The position numbers and the translations under genes were made by a program. This document shows positions 16,354 through 24,350 of a DNA stretch of 32,207 bases, piece by piece. The DNA comes from Deltaproteobacteria bacterium (GTDB taxonomy: Bacteria; Desulfobacterota; Deferrisomatia; Deferrisomatales; BM512): the NCBI GenBank assembly GCA_030591565.1, contig JAUVAU010000027.1, positions 1-32,207 of the forward strand, in the 5' to 3' direction. The notes beneath the pieces are model-generated. The model was not told where the DNA came from. It saw only the letters and a list, made by a program, of their open reading frames with translations, and did no database searches. The first letter of the stretch is position 1. Each line of letters begins with the position of its first letter.

Positions 16354-16674
16354 ATGTCCAGATTTGAAAAGAGAGCGATTGCGTTGAGGGTGTTGTTGGC
16401 CGTGGCCGGGTTCATGGTCGGCTATGTGCTGGGCGTCGGGCGTTGGGCCGGGCAGACGGGGGTGGATACTGGTGCGTATATCTCGGCATCTTACATGGGT
16501 GCGCTTGTGCCCGCCTTTGCCTGCGCTGCGATGGTCGGGCTTTGGATAGCGATGGATGTGGGCAGGGGCTACATCGGCAGGTCCAGGCTGGATATTGCTT
16601 CGCCCATCTCATTCCTCTTCTCCTTTGTGGCTGGAATGGGCGGCATACGGGCTGCGCTTTGGCTGGTTGTGTAG
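16354..16674 (+). CDS. Small membrane protein, unknown function
   Basis: A 106-residue hydrophobic protein with three likely membrane helices (about 10-28, 47-68 and 84-105) and basic residues at the N-terminus (SRFEKRAIALR). AAGGAGG stands 8-14 nt upstream, and the gene starts 15 bp after lexA, so an SOS-controlled transcript is plausible. No family is recognised. The following 124 bp to ogt have no feature. Confidence 0.65.
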   Translation: MSRFEKRAIALRVLLAVAGFMVGYVLGVGRWAGQTGVDTGAYISASYMGALVPAFACAAMVGLWIAMDVGRGYIGRSRLDIASPISFLFSFVAGMGGIRAALWLVV

Positions 16675-16798
16675 CTGTTTTCAAGCTGGTTGGCTGGGCT
16701 TGTTACGCTGTGTCGGGGGGGCAGTGGAGTAGGTGCAGTTTGCGGTTTCTTTGATGGGTTGTCGTGACTGATTGCTTCCAGATCGAGCCAAGCCCAGT

Positions 16799-17350
16799 TT
16801 AACCTGCTTCGATATCCAGTAGTTTTTTCTTGATCTCCACGTTGAGTCCGGTTTTCCATTCGCCGGAGAAGCCGCCGATGCCGCCCGTGGCGACGACCCT
16901 GTGGCAGGGGGTTATGAGTATGAGGGGGTTGGAACGGCAGGCTCCGCCAACGGCGCGCGGCGCGGTGGAGAGGGTCTTCGCCAGCTCGCCATAGGTGGTC
17001 GTGACGCCGTAGGGTATCTTGCGCATCGCGGCCCAGACCTTTTCCCTGAAGGGTGTCTGGTTGGCTGGTACCCCGAGGGGTAGGTTAAAGGTTGTGGAGC
17101 TGCCGGAAAAGTAGTCGTCGATCTGTTTGGCTGCCCGTTTGAGGAGCGCGACGTCGGCCGGACTACCGGACAGCCCGCCACTTTGCCCGACCGTCTGCCC
17201 AATAGTCCGGTTGGCAGTCCGGTCGGGTTTGCCTTCCTGTACGTCGTTTCTATCTCCACGAAGAAAAGCGCAGGAGACAAGTTTCCCCGCTGCCGCTTCC
17301 AGCCGTAGCTTCCCCACCGGTGTATCCACTATGAGCATTTCGGTTGTCAT
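16799..17350 (-). CDS. ogt: Methylated-DNA-protein cysteine methyltransferase
   Basis: A 183-residue O6-methylguanine repair protein. The C-terminal catalytic domain has RAVGGACRSNP and the acceptor motif PCHRV (Cys149), then GGIGGFSGEW. The protein transfers the alkyl group to Cys149 irreversibly. Between the N-terminal domain and the catalytic domain lies an unusual Gly/Thr/Gln-rich insert (about residues 35-62) with repeated VGQ/SGG-like units. Start at 17350 is the first ATG that gives the usual TPVGKLRL N-terminus; the longer frame back to 17452 enters the gap before copA. Divergent from the copper ATPase. Confidence 0.93.
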   Translation of the reverse strand: MTTEMLIVDTPVGKLRLEAAAGKLVSCAFLRGDRNDVQEGKPDRTANRTIGQTVGQSGGLSGSPADVALLKRAAKQIDDYFSGSSTTFNLPLGVPANQTPFREKVWAAMRKIPYGVTTTYGELAKTLSTAPRAVGGACRSNPLILITPCHRVVATGGIGGFSGEWKTGLNVEIKKKLLDIEAG

Positions 17351-17491
17351 GCCTCTGATAATAATCCCTTTGAAGATTTGGCTCCACTGAATTTGGTGGT
17401 TATTCTGTACTGTGTGGGGTGGTGAACGCGCCCCTGGTATTTTGCAGGTCAATCATTTCGCATCTTTTCGCGAAGTCAGGGAGTTTGTTCC

Positions 17492-20212
17492 ATGTCGGAT
17501 ATAGAAGAAATTTCGGTAGTCACCGATAGTATAGAAGCGCCCCGGCCTTCGGCTTTGCCAGCCGCCGAGGCGGGTTCGACTGCGAGCCAGTCCCCAGACC
17601 ATTCCATCGACCCGGTCTGCAATATGACCGTGGATGAAGGTGCCCCAAAGGGTGGCGCCGCCGATTACAAGGGGGAGCGTTATTACTTTTGCAATCCCAA
17701 CTGTAATAAGAAGTTTCGCGCCGACCCCGAGGGCGTGCTGGCCGATTATGTGAAAGCGCTGGAAGGGGGTGGGGAGGAAGAACCCCTTGGCGATGAGGGC
17801 AAGGAAGTTGATGCCGACGCCACCAGCGTGTTGCCGTTGACGGGCATGAGCTGCGCCGCCTGCGCCGCAACGATCGAGAAGGTGCTCAAGAGGGAGGCCG
17901 GGGTGGCCGAGGCCAACGTCAACTTTGCCGCCTCCAAGGCGTTCGTGCGTTTTGATTCTTCTATTTCCGATAAGGCCAAGCTCAAGGCTGCGGTTGTAAA
18001 GGCGGGCTACGGTGTGAGAGATGAGAGCGGCATCCGCACGGTAACGCTCATCGTAGACGATGAGGTGGCCGAAAAGGTCAAGCCCCACTTGGACCACCTC
18101 CACGGCGTGGTGGAGGTGAAGATGCAGAGTGCATCCGTGGTCAACGTCACTTATACGTCCGGCCAGGCCCGTGTATCCACCATGTTGGAGACCCTGCGCA
18201 AGGGTGGCGTCGAGGCCCGCCTCTCTTCGGGAGCGGAGGCGGAGAAGGGGGAAGAGGATGGCGAGGTCGGCTCCTTCAAGCTCCGTCTCGGTGTCGCTTG
18301 GTTTTTCGGCATTCCGCTGCTTGTGGTCGCCATGGGCGAGATGGTCGGGTTGGGGCTGGGGCTTGAGCGCCAGATCGAGGCTTGGGTCCAGCTGGTCCTG
18401 ACGCTGCCCATAATCGCGGCTGGCTCCAATTTCTACCGCATCGGCATCCCCGCGCTTTTCAGGGGGTCTCCCAACATGGATAGCCTCGTTGCGATTGGTA
18501 CGGGTACCGCCTTTATCTACAGCGTTTACCAGACGCTGTGGGGGGGTGGATACCTGTATTTTGAGACTGCCGGTATATTGATCGCGTTTATCCTCCTGGG
18601 CAAAACCCTTGAGGCCGGGGCCAAGAGCAGGGCAGGGCTGGCGATACGCGCCCTGATGGGGCTCCAGCCCCCCACCGCCAGGCTGGTCCGGGGTGGGGAA
18701 GAGCTGGACATTCCTGTGGACGAGGTTGAGGTTGGCGACCTTTTGCGTGTGCGACCGGGTGAGAAGATACCGGTTGATGGCCGGGTCGTGGAGGGTTCGT
18801 CGTCGGTGGATGAGTCGATGATAACCGGCGAGCCTATCCCGGTGGAAAAAGGGGTGGACGATGTGGTCGTGGGGGCGACGGTGAACCGCACCGGTAGCTT
18901 TGTCTTCGAGGCGACCCACGTGGGGGGCGATACCGCCCTTTCCCGCATCATTTCGCTGGTGGAAGAGGCGCAGGGCTCCAAGGCCCCAATTCAGAATCTT
19001 GCCGATCGGGTTTCGGCGGTTTTCGTCCCGGTCGTCATCGCCATAGCCGTAATAGCCTTTGTCGTCTGGGTGGTCGTCACCGGCGATTTTACGATGGCCC
19101 TGGGTATTTTTGTCGCTGTGCTGATCGTAGCCTGCCCCTGTGCGCTGGGGTTGGCGACCCCCACGGCGGTGATGGTCGCCTCGGGGTTGGGTGCGCGCAT
19201 GGGGATTTTGGTCAAGGGCGCCGATGCGCTGCAGGAAATTGGCGAGATCGACACGGTGGTCTTCGATAAGACCGGCACGCTGACGGTGGGAAGCCCCAGG
19301 GTGGTGGCTTTGGATCTGGTCGATGGTGAAGATGAGGGGGTGGTATTGGGTCTCGCGGCGTCGGCGGAAGCGGGTTCGGAGCATCCCCTGGCCGAGGCGA
19401 TAGTCGAGCATGCCAGGGCCAGGGATATAACTATAAAGGCGGTGTCGTCTTTTGAGGCCCACCCCGGCAGGGGTGTCGAGGCGGGGGTGGATGGGCACAT
19501 CGTACTTTTGGGCACCGTGGATTTTTTCTCCAGCGAAGGGATTGACCCCTCACCGCTGCTTGAAGTGAAGGTCGGCCATGAGCGCAAGGGCCACACCGCG
19601 CTATGTGTGGCGGTCGATAACCGGGCCGTGGGTGTAATCGCGGTGGCCGATATCCTGAAGCCGGGCGCGGTCGAGGTGGTAAAGGCCCTGGAAAAGATGG
19701 GCATCGCCTCCATCATGCTCACCGGCGACAATGAAATCACTGCAAGGGCGGTCGCGGCTGAGATCGGTATTGAACGGGTGGTCGCCCAGGTCCTCCCCGA
19801 GGACAAGGATGGCGAGATACGCCGTCTTATCGAAGGAGGCTCCAAAGTGGCGATGGTCGGTGACGGAATCAACGATGCCCCTGCGCTGGCCAGGGCGGAC
19901 GTGGGGGTGGCGATAGGTTCGGGGACCGACGTGGCGATCGAGTCGGCTGACGTGGTGCTGGTGCATGACGATGTTACCGATGTGGCGCGTATGGTGGAGC
20001 TGTCACGCTACGCCATGATCAAGATAAAGCAGAATCTTTTCTGGGCTTTTTTGTACAACACCATCGGCATTCCGTTGGCTGCGGGTGTCCTCTTTCCCTT
20101 CACCGGCTGGCTCTTGCATCCGATGGTTGCGGGGGCCGCGATGGCCCTTTCCAGCGTCTCGGTTGTGACCAATTCCATATCGATGTATAGATTCCGCTCT
20201 ACCTTAGATTAA
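17492..20212 (+). CDS. copA: Copper-translocating P-type ATPase with N-terminal YHS domain
   Basis: A 906-residue P1B ATPase that exports Cu(I) from the cytoplasm. Domains in order: an Ala/Ser-rich leader; a YHS domain (about 38-78; DPVCNM and YFCNPNC); a heavy-metal domain with GMSCAAC (118-124); a second domain of heavy-metal-domain shape (about 185-250) that lacks the CxxC; eight membrane segments; TGE-type actuator loop; CPC (548-550); DKTGTLT (Asp592); a [10 protein letters not shown] motif; and GDGINDAP (790-797). The C-terminal MALSSVSVV motif fits P1B-1 (copper). GGGAG lies upstream of the ATG. A YHS-ATPase fusion suggests extra metal delivery at the N-terminus. The large open frame on the opposite strand is a shadow of the GC-rich third positions. 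Confidence 0.95.
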   Translation: MSDIEEISVVTDSIEAPRPSALPAAEAGSTASQSPDHSIDPVCNMTVDEGAPKGGAADYKGERYYFCNPNCNKKFRADPEGVLADYVKALEGGGEEEPLGDEGKEVDADATSVLPLTGMSCAACAATIEKVLKREAGVAEANVNFAASKAFVRFDSSISDKAKLKAAVVKAGYGVRDESGIRTVTLIVDDEVAEKVKPHLDHLHGVVEVKMQSASVVNVTYTSGQARVSTMLETLRKGGVEARLSSGAEAEKGEEDGEVGSFKLRLGVAWFFGIPLLVVAMGEMVGLGLGLERQIEAWVQLVLTLPIIAAGSNFYRIGIPALFRGSPNMDSLVAIGTGTAFIYSVYQTLWGGGYLYFETAGILIAFILLGKTLEAGAKSRAGLAIRALMGLQPPTARLVRGGEELDIPVDEVEVGDLLRVRPGEKIPVDGRVVEGSSSVDESMITGEPIPVEKGVDDVVVGATVNRTGSFVFEATHVGGDTALSRIISLVEEAQGSKAPIQNLADRVSAVFVPVVIAIAVIAFVVWVVVTGDFTMALGIFVAVLIVACPCALGLATPTAVMVASGLGARMGILVKGADALQEIGEIDTVVFDKTGTLTVGSPRVVALDLVDGEDEGVVLGLAASAEAGSEHPLAEAIVEHARARDITIKAVSSFEAHPGRGVEAGVDGHIVLLGTVDFFSSEGIDPSPLLEVKVGHERKGHTALCVAVDNRAVGVIAVADILKPGAVEVVKALEKMGIASIMLTGDNEITARAVAAEIGIERVVAQVLPEDKDGEIRRLIEGGSKVAMVGDGINDAPALARADVGVAIGSGTDVAIESADVVLVHDDVTDVARMVELSRYAMIKIKQNLFWAFLYNTIGIPLAAGVLFPFTGWLLHPMVAGAAMALSSVSVVTNSISMYRFRSTLD

Positions 20213-20230
20213 CAAAGACCCTAAAACAAA

Positions 20231-20262
20231 AAAGGGGCTGCCTCTTTAAGGCAAGCCCCTTC
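20231..20262. terminator. Shared terminator between copA and the convergent Cys-rich gene
   Basis: AGGGGCT-G-CCT pairs with AGG-C-A-AGCCCCT (one bulged A) around a CTTTA loop. On the minus strand it is followed by TTTTTTG, a strong terminator for the Cys-rich gene; on the plus strand the tail is weaker (TCGTCGGTTTC). Confidence 0.72.
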
Positions 20263-20290
20263 GTCGGTTTCTTTTTGATGGCTATTCTAT

Positions 20291-20743
20291 TCAGGCGGCC
20301 TTTAATGCCTTGAGTGCCTTACGCCAGCCTTCACTGATGAATCTCTTCTCACGATCCATCGCCCATTTTTTCAACGCCATGAACTGTTCGCGGGTGTCGC
20401 CCTTGGTGCGCTCCATGATCTCTTCGCGCTCGGTCGCTCTAAGCTGGTTGTCCTCGGGGGTGAAGCCAACCCAGGTGATGAAGTCGCCATCGAAGACCTG
20501 ATCGGCGGTGATCGAGTCGGCGTCCAACTGCATGCGGGGTGCGAATACGGCGAGCACTTCCCTGTCAAGCTCCAGCGCCCAGCCATTGTCTTCTGCAATT
20601 GAGTCGGAGCCGGCGTCAACCGTGGCGCTGCACTCGGGACAATAAAGCTCCACTATGGACACCTGGTCTAGTATCATGTTTCCGAAAAAGATTTCAGCGG
20701 TTTTCTGGCCGCAGGCACAAGCCCTTCTATACATCTGGCACAT
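20291..20743 (-). CDS. Cys-rich hypothetical protein
   Basis: A 150-residue protein, family not recognised. The N-terminal 40 residues carry MCQMYRRACACGQK and CPEC, cysteines placed like a zinc ribbon or Fe-S knuckle. The middle is acidic, the C-terminus (about 110-150) is basic and helical. A strong GAGGAGG precedes the start, so it is well translated. It is convergent with copA and divergent from the CoA transferase. A metal-binding role is suggested by the cysteines but not proven. Confidence 0.75.
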   Translation of the reverse strand: MCQMYRRACACGQKTAEIFFGNMILDQVSIVELYCPECSATVDAGSDSIAEDNGWALELDREVLAVFAPRMQLDADSITADQVFDGDFITWVGFTPEDNQLRATEREEIMERTKGDTREQFMALKKWAMDREKRFISEGWRKALKALKAA

Positions 20744-20842
20744 GGTTTTCCTCCTCGTGGGTGTGTAGTGGGTAAAGACTAACCATATTCGTTATCATTG
20801 TAAAGGCTTTTGACTGACTTTTTCCCTCAAAGGACCGGTGAA

Positions 20843-22018
20843 ATGGACGCGACCCTGAACGGCATCAAGATAATCGACCTCTCACGACTCTTCCCCGGAC
20901 CCTACGCAACGGCGATGATGGCCGCGATGGGTGCCGACGTCATCAAGGTGGAGGCCCCCGGCGAGGGTGACTATCTCAGGAGCTTCGAGCCGATGGTTGA
21001 CGGACAAAGCGCCTTCTTCCTGAACCTTAACGCAAACAAGCGCTCGGTGGTAGTGGACCTGAAAAATGAAGCGGGCAAAAAAGTCGTGATCAAGATGGTC
21101 CGCCAGGCCGACGTCGTCATCGAGTCGTTTCGGCCCGGCGTCATGGAACGGCTGGGGCTGGGTTATGGGGAACTGGAGAAGATCAACCCCGCGATCGTCT
21201 ACTGCGCTATCACCGGGTACGGGTCCAGCGGACCCTTTAGCGACCACCCCGGCCATGACATCAACTATCTGGCGCTCTCGGGACTGCTGTCGCAGAACAG
21301 GTCGGAAGATGGCTGGCCGGTGGTCCCCGGTTTCCAGATAGCCGACGTCGGTGGTGGGGCGTTGCATGGGGTGATCGGCATAATGTCGGCGCTTATCGCA
21401 CGCCAGCAGAGCGGGCGGGGCAGGAAGGTGGAGGTCTCCATGACCGACGCCCTGGCCGGTTGGCTCGTCTACCCCTGGTCCTTCCACCAGGCGGGGATTG
21501 AACCCGATTCAATCGGACCATGCCTCTCGGGCCAGTACCCCTGTTACGCCGTCTACAAGACCAAGGATGAAAAGTTTATCGCGCTGGGCGCACTAGAGCC
21601 AAAGTTCTGGGCCAACCTCTGCGGTGCGCTGGGCAGAGAGGACCTCCTTGGCTATCAGTTCTCCAAAGGAACCAAGCGGGATTGGATCTTCGACGAGCTG
21701 CGCGCCACCTTCGCCGCCAAGGACCGAGACCACTGGGTCGAGACCCTTGGCGATGCCCACTGCTGCGTGACGCCGGTGGTTGAGATCAATGAACTGTCCG
21801 GTCATCCCCACTGGGTCGGCGCCGGACTGGTTGACCAGGACGCGCCGGGGATACCGGCACCGGGCGCGCTGGGTAACCCGATCAAATTCCCCGACACGGA
21901 AAAAGTCGAACCCGCAGCTCCGCCGTCGCTTGGCGAGCACACCGAAGAAATCCTTCTGGAATTTGGTTACGATACTGAAGAGATAGTGGCGCTGCGGAAA
22001 AAAGGTGCGGTGGGGTAG
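20843..22018 (+). CDS. CaiB/BaiF (class III) CoA transferase, alpha-methylacyl-CoA racemase-like
   Basis: A 391-residue class III CoA-transferase-superfamily enzyme. N-terminal DLSRLFPGPYATAMMAAMGAD and IKVEAPGEGD are typical. The GHDINYLALSG and later IADVGGGAL motifs match the catalytic His and Asp of alpha-methylacyl-CoA racemase, rather than the Asp used by formyl-CoA transferases. The likely reaction is racemisation at the alpha carbon of an acyl-CoA, but CoA transfer cannot be excluded. AAAGGA precedes ATG 20843; the 11 extra N-terminal residues of the longer frame are not conserved. No neighbouring fatty acid genes point to a substrate. Confidence 0.88.
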   Translation: MDATLNGIKIIDLSRLFPGPYATAMMAAMGADVIKVEAPGEGDYLRSFEPMVDGQSAFFLNLNANKRSVVVDLKNEAGKKVVIKMVRQADVVIESFRPGVMERLGLGYGELEKINPAIVYCAITGYGSSGPFSDHPGHDINYLALSGLLSQNRSEDGWPVVPGFQIADVGGGALHGVIGIMSALIARQQSGRGRKVEVSMTDALAGWLVYPWSFHQAGIEPDSIGPCLSGQYPCYAVYKTKDEKFIALGALEPKFWANLCGALGREDLLGYQFSKGTKRDWIFDELRATFAAKDRDHWVETLGDAHCCVTPVVEINELSGHPHWVGAGLVDQDAPGIPAPGALGNPIKFPDTEKVEPAAPPSLGEHTEEILLEFGYDTEEIVALRKKGAVG

Positions 22019-22076
22019 AGAGTTGTTTTTGGACTGACACCGTTGATACCCCCCCCCGCCAGTTCACCTTCATGTC

Positions 22077-22994
22077 TTAGCCGACCGTAGGTCGTTTCAA
22101 CTCTTCCCATTGTGAGGTGATTATCTCGCTGAATATTGCTGCGGCTGCTGATTGGCTGCTTTTGGTGCGGCGAACGAGGTAGAAGGAGCGCTCGATGGTC
22201 AGCCCTTCGACCTCAATCCCGACCAGATCGCCCCTTTGCAGCTCCCCGCCAACGGCCCATTGGGACAAAAACGCTCCGCCCGAGCCGGAAAGCACGGCAG
22301 CTTTTTGCGCTTCGGTGCTTCCCATCTCCGCTCTTACTTTGAGTGCGCCGGGGTCCACGCCCGAATCTTTCAAGGCTTTTTCGACAGTCCTGCCCGTGCC
22401 GGAGCCTGCCTCTCTCGTAAAAAGCGGCTGGCTTGCCAGTTGGGCGATGGAGATCTTTCCCTCGCTCGCCCAGGGGTGTTGCGGCGCAACGATCAAGCGG
22501 ACGACATCATGCCCTATCGGGGTATAGGTGAGCCCCTTTTGCTCGAAGCGGCTTCCCACAATTCCGAGCTCCACTTCTTCGGCGATGACACGGTCAACGG
22601 TCTCCCGGCTGTCGCCCTGCACAAGCGACAGGCGCAATTCGGGGTGGGTTTTGAATATTTCAGGGAACGCCAGGGGGAGCATATATGTGCCGGGGATGGT
22701 GCTGACGCCCACGCGAAGGGGAATATCCTCCATCAGCCGGAAGCGCTTCATCGCTTGCTGCGCCTCATCCAACAATCTGAGCAACTTGCGGGCATGGGTG
22801 CGCAGCTCTTTTCCCGCCTCGGTTAGCGTCACCCCCTTGCGCGAACGTTCGAGCAGGATTATCCCGAGTTCGTCTTCCAATGCCGCCATGTGCTGGCTGA
22901 CCGTGGGCTGGGAGAGATAGAGGGTCTGCGCCCCGCGGGCAAAGCTCGCCGCATCCGAGACGGCGAGGAAGATTCGGAGTTGGTGAAGTGTCAT
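22077..22994 (-). CDS. LysR-family transcriptional regulator
   Basis: A 305-residue LysR regulator: winged helix at residues 1-60 (MTLHQLRIFLAVSD..., LSQPTVSQHM), linker helix, and a substrate-binding domain opening LRVGVSTIPGTY. The ligand-binding part (EAGSGTGRTVEKAL) resembles regulators annotated as selenium-metabolism-associated LysR, which would suit a selenoprotein-making host, but this is inference. It is divergent from a rhodanese gene with a CTAT-N7-ATAG box in the gap, the usual LysR arrangement. A broken copy of part of this gene lies at 23796-23920. Start chosen at ATG 22994 over a TTG three codons upstream. Confidence 0.92.
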   Translation of the reverse strand: MTLHQLRIFLAVSDAASFARGAQTLYLSQPTVSQHMAALEDELGIILLERSRKGVTLTEAGKELRTHARKLLRLLDEAQQAMKRFRLMEDIPLRVGVSTIPGTYMLPLAFPEIFKTHPELRLSLVQGDSRETVDRVIAEEVELGIVGSRFEQKGLTYTPIGHDVVRLIVAPQHPWASEGKISIAQLASQPLFTREAGSGTGRTVEKALKDSGVDPGALKVRAEMGSTEAQKAAVLSGSGGAFLSQWAVGGELQRGDLVGIEVEGLTIERSFYLVRRTKSSQSAAAAIFSEIITSQWEELKRPTVG

Positions 22995-23013
22995 CGCTAT
23001 CAATCGTAAATAT

Positions 23014-23028
23014 CTATCGAAGTTATAG
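23014..23028. promoter_or_regulatory. Probable LysR binding box (CTAT-N7-ATAG)
   Basis: A perfect inverted repeat CTAT/ATAG with the T-N11-A spacing LysR proteins favour. It lies 20 bp ahead of the LysR start and about 90 bp ahead of the rhodanese start. Autorepression of lysR with control of the rhodanese is inferred. Confidence 0.5.
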
Positions 23029-23119
23029 AAATATCCAAACTACCTATTGGCCCCGGCGCTGTCAACCGTGTTACTTGTTCTCCATCGTGTTTCTGGACCC
23101 GAATTTCAAGGAGGACGTT

Positions 23120-23539
23120 TTGAAGAAGATCAGCTTGATATTATCGCTCGGATTAGCCCTGGCCATGGCGGGGCAGGCGCTGGCTTCACCCGATTACGGA
23201 TATATCTCTCCCGATGAGGTGAAAGCGGGTATGGAAGCGGGCGACGAGGTGACAATCGTCGATATTTGCGAGCCCGAGATGTTTGACAACGGCCATATCG
23301 AAGGTTCGGTCGGCACGGGCGCCTATCCCGTCAAGTCCGATGGGGACATAGCAAAACTTGCAGAAGTGCTGCCCGGAATTGAAGGGTCAACGGCTCCGGT
23401 AGTCATCGTCTGTCCCAAGGGCAAGGGCGGCGCCAAGCGCACCTACGACTACTTCAAGGGCAAGGGAGTAGCAGCGGAGAGGCTCAAGATACTTGAAGGC
23501 GGCCTGACTGGCTGGCCCCATGAAAAAGTGACCGACTGA
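23120..23539 (+). CDS. Periplasmic single-domain rhodanese
   Basis: A 139-residue protein: signal peptide (MKKISLILSLGLALAMAGQALA), then a rhodanese domain with the CH2A-like VDICEPEMFDNGHIEGS and an active-site loop CPKGKGG with the Cys nucleophile (about residue 104). The start is TTG 23120 with AAGGAGG 6-12 nt upstream. Rhodaneses pass sulfane sulfur, and some selenium, through a cysteine persulfide. It is the divergent neighbour of the LysR gene and probably its target. Substrate unknown; the loop is not the classic CRxGxR of thiosulfate sulfurtransferases. Confidence 0.85.
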   Translation: MKKISLILSLGLALAMAGQALASPDYGYISPDEVKAGMEAGDEVTIVDICEPEMFDNGHIEGSVGTGAYPVKSDGDIAKLAEVLPGIEGSTAPVVIVCPKGKGGAKRTYDYFKGKGVAAERLKILEGGLTGWPHEKVTD

Positions 23540-23628
23540 CCTGCAGCTAAGCCGGGACTATTTTTTGCAAACCTGATAAAGATACCAAGCAGTGGCGCTA
23601 CGGTATGCGCCATACAGCTTCGGGCGTA

Positions 23629-23795
23629 TCACTTTGAAAGGGCATTAAGAAAACACCCGCCGCCACTGCCGCCACCGATGGCCGGGGTAGCCTCTGCGTC
23701 CGCCGGGGCAGTCTCCACATCCCCCGCGCCAAACACCGAAGAGGGAGAATAACCCACCAGATCAACCGGGAGGGGAAATCCCCGACGTCCGATGT
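23629..23795 (-). other. Orphan C-terminal coding remnant (GGGCF-type tail)
   Basis: A minus-strand frame continues past the LysR fragment and ends PAIGGGSGGGCFLNALSK then stop. A Gly-rich stretch with a terminal CF segment resembles C-terminal sorting tails of exported proteins in deltaproteobacteria. No start or ribosome-binding site belongs to it, so it is probably the end of a deleted gene. The 391-bp gap 23540-23930 holds this and the LysR fragment only. Confidence 0.35.
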
Positions 23796-23920
23796 CCCCT
23801 TTGCAGCTCCCCACCAACGGCCCATCGGGACAAAAACGCTCCGCCCTAGCCGGAAAGCACGGCAGCTTTTTGAGCCTCGGTACTCCCAAGCGCTGCTCTA
23901 ACTTTCAGCAAGTTGGGGTC
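23796..23920 (-). pseudogene. Fragment of a second LysR-family gene
   Basis: About 125 bp matching 22228-22355, the effector domain of the intact LysR gene. Translated it gives KVRAALGSTEAQKAAVLSG, then a TAG where the intact gene has TCG (Ser), then GGAFLSRWAVGGELQRG. The sequence differs at several positions, so it derives from a diverged paralogue, not a recent copy. It has a nonsense change and lacks both the DNA-binding and C-terminal parts. Confidence 0.85.
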
Positions 23921-23930
23921 CTCTCCCATT

Positions 23931-24209
23931 TTAGGGAAGGCGAAAGTCCGTTCCCGCGAACTGTATGCCGGTCGGGTCCGCACTGCGTGGGGGAGAGATG
24001 GCGTGGACGCCTCCGCATTGGGGGCAGGCCCCGACAAAGGTGGTCAGCGTGAATTCGGCCCCGCAACCTTGGCAGGCAGAGGTCAGGCCACCCCCAGGAA
24101 TCGCCTGTACCCGGAGTTGACCGTCGTGGGCGTTGGCAACGAACTCCACCAGCTCCCTGCCTTCAGAAAAAGGACCACCACCACTACCGCAATTTGAACA
24201 TTCGCCCAT
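23931..24209 (-). CDS. Small zinc-ribbon protein, unknown function
   Basis: A 92-residue protein. The N-terminus is MGECSNCGSGGG, and a four-cysteine knuckle follows at about residues 46-66 (CQGCG ... CPQCGG). A stretch between them (FVANAHDGQLRVQAIPGGG) looks like a short beta domain. The tail HAISPPRS...DFRLP is Pro-rich. AAGGAG stands ahead of the ATG. The cysteine spacing suggests zinc or Fe-S binding similar to metallochaperone ribbons, but no family is recognised. A TGAC-N4-GTCA palindrome upstream suggests control by a CRP/FNR-type regulator. It lies in the LysR/rhodanese neighbourhood. Confidence 0.72.
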   Translation of the reverse strand: MGECSNCGSGGGPFSEGRELVEFVANAHDGQLRVQAIPGGGLTSACQGCGAEFTLTTFVGACPQCGGVHAISPPRSADPTGIQFAGTDFRLP

Positions 24210-24274
24210 CGAGAAACTCCTTTTTTAAATGTTATTTTAATGGCGAAGATATCCGTGGCACGCCCTCATGGATA

Positions 24275-24286
24275 TGACCCATGTCA
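24275..24286 (-). promoter_or_regulatory. CRP/FNR-type palindrome ahead of the zinc-ribbon gene
   Basis: On the minus strand TTGACATGGGTCATAT contains TGAC-N4-GTCA. If the TATCTT at 24251-24246 is the -10, transcription starts near 24239, placing the palindrome at -41.5, a class II activator position. The overlapping CATGG-N7-CCATG repeat may be incidental. Confidence 0.45.
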
Positions 24287-24350
24287 AAAAGCTGTAAAGT
24301 TCATGTGGTGGTGTTAATCGAGAGGGCTGCGAATGGACTATGGAGGGACG

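Noticed and set aside
17453..19498. A 681-codon open frame antisense to copA
   Set aside because: It has no family features and lies wholly opposite a canonical copper ATPase; high GC at third positions makes long shadow frames common here.
23629..23889. An 86-codon frame as a real gene
   Set aside because: It begins inside the LysR fragment and joins it to an unrelated tail; no ribosome-binding site. Treated as fused remnants.
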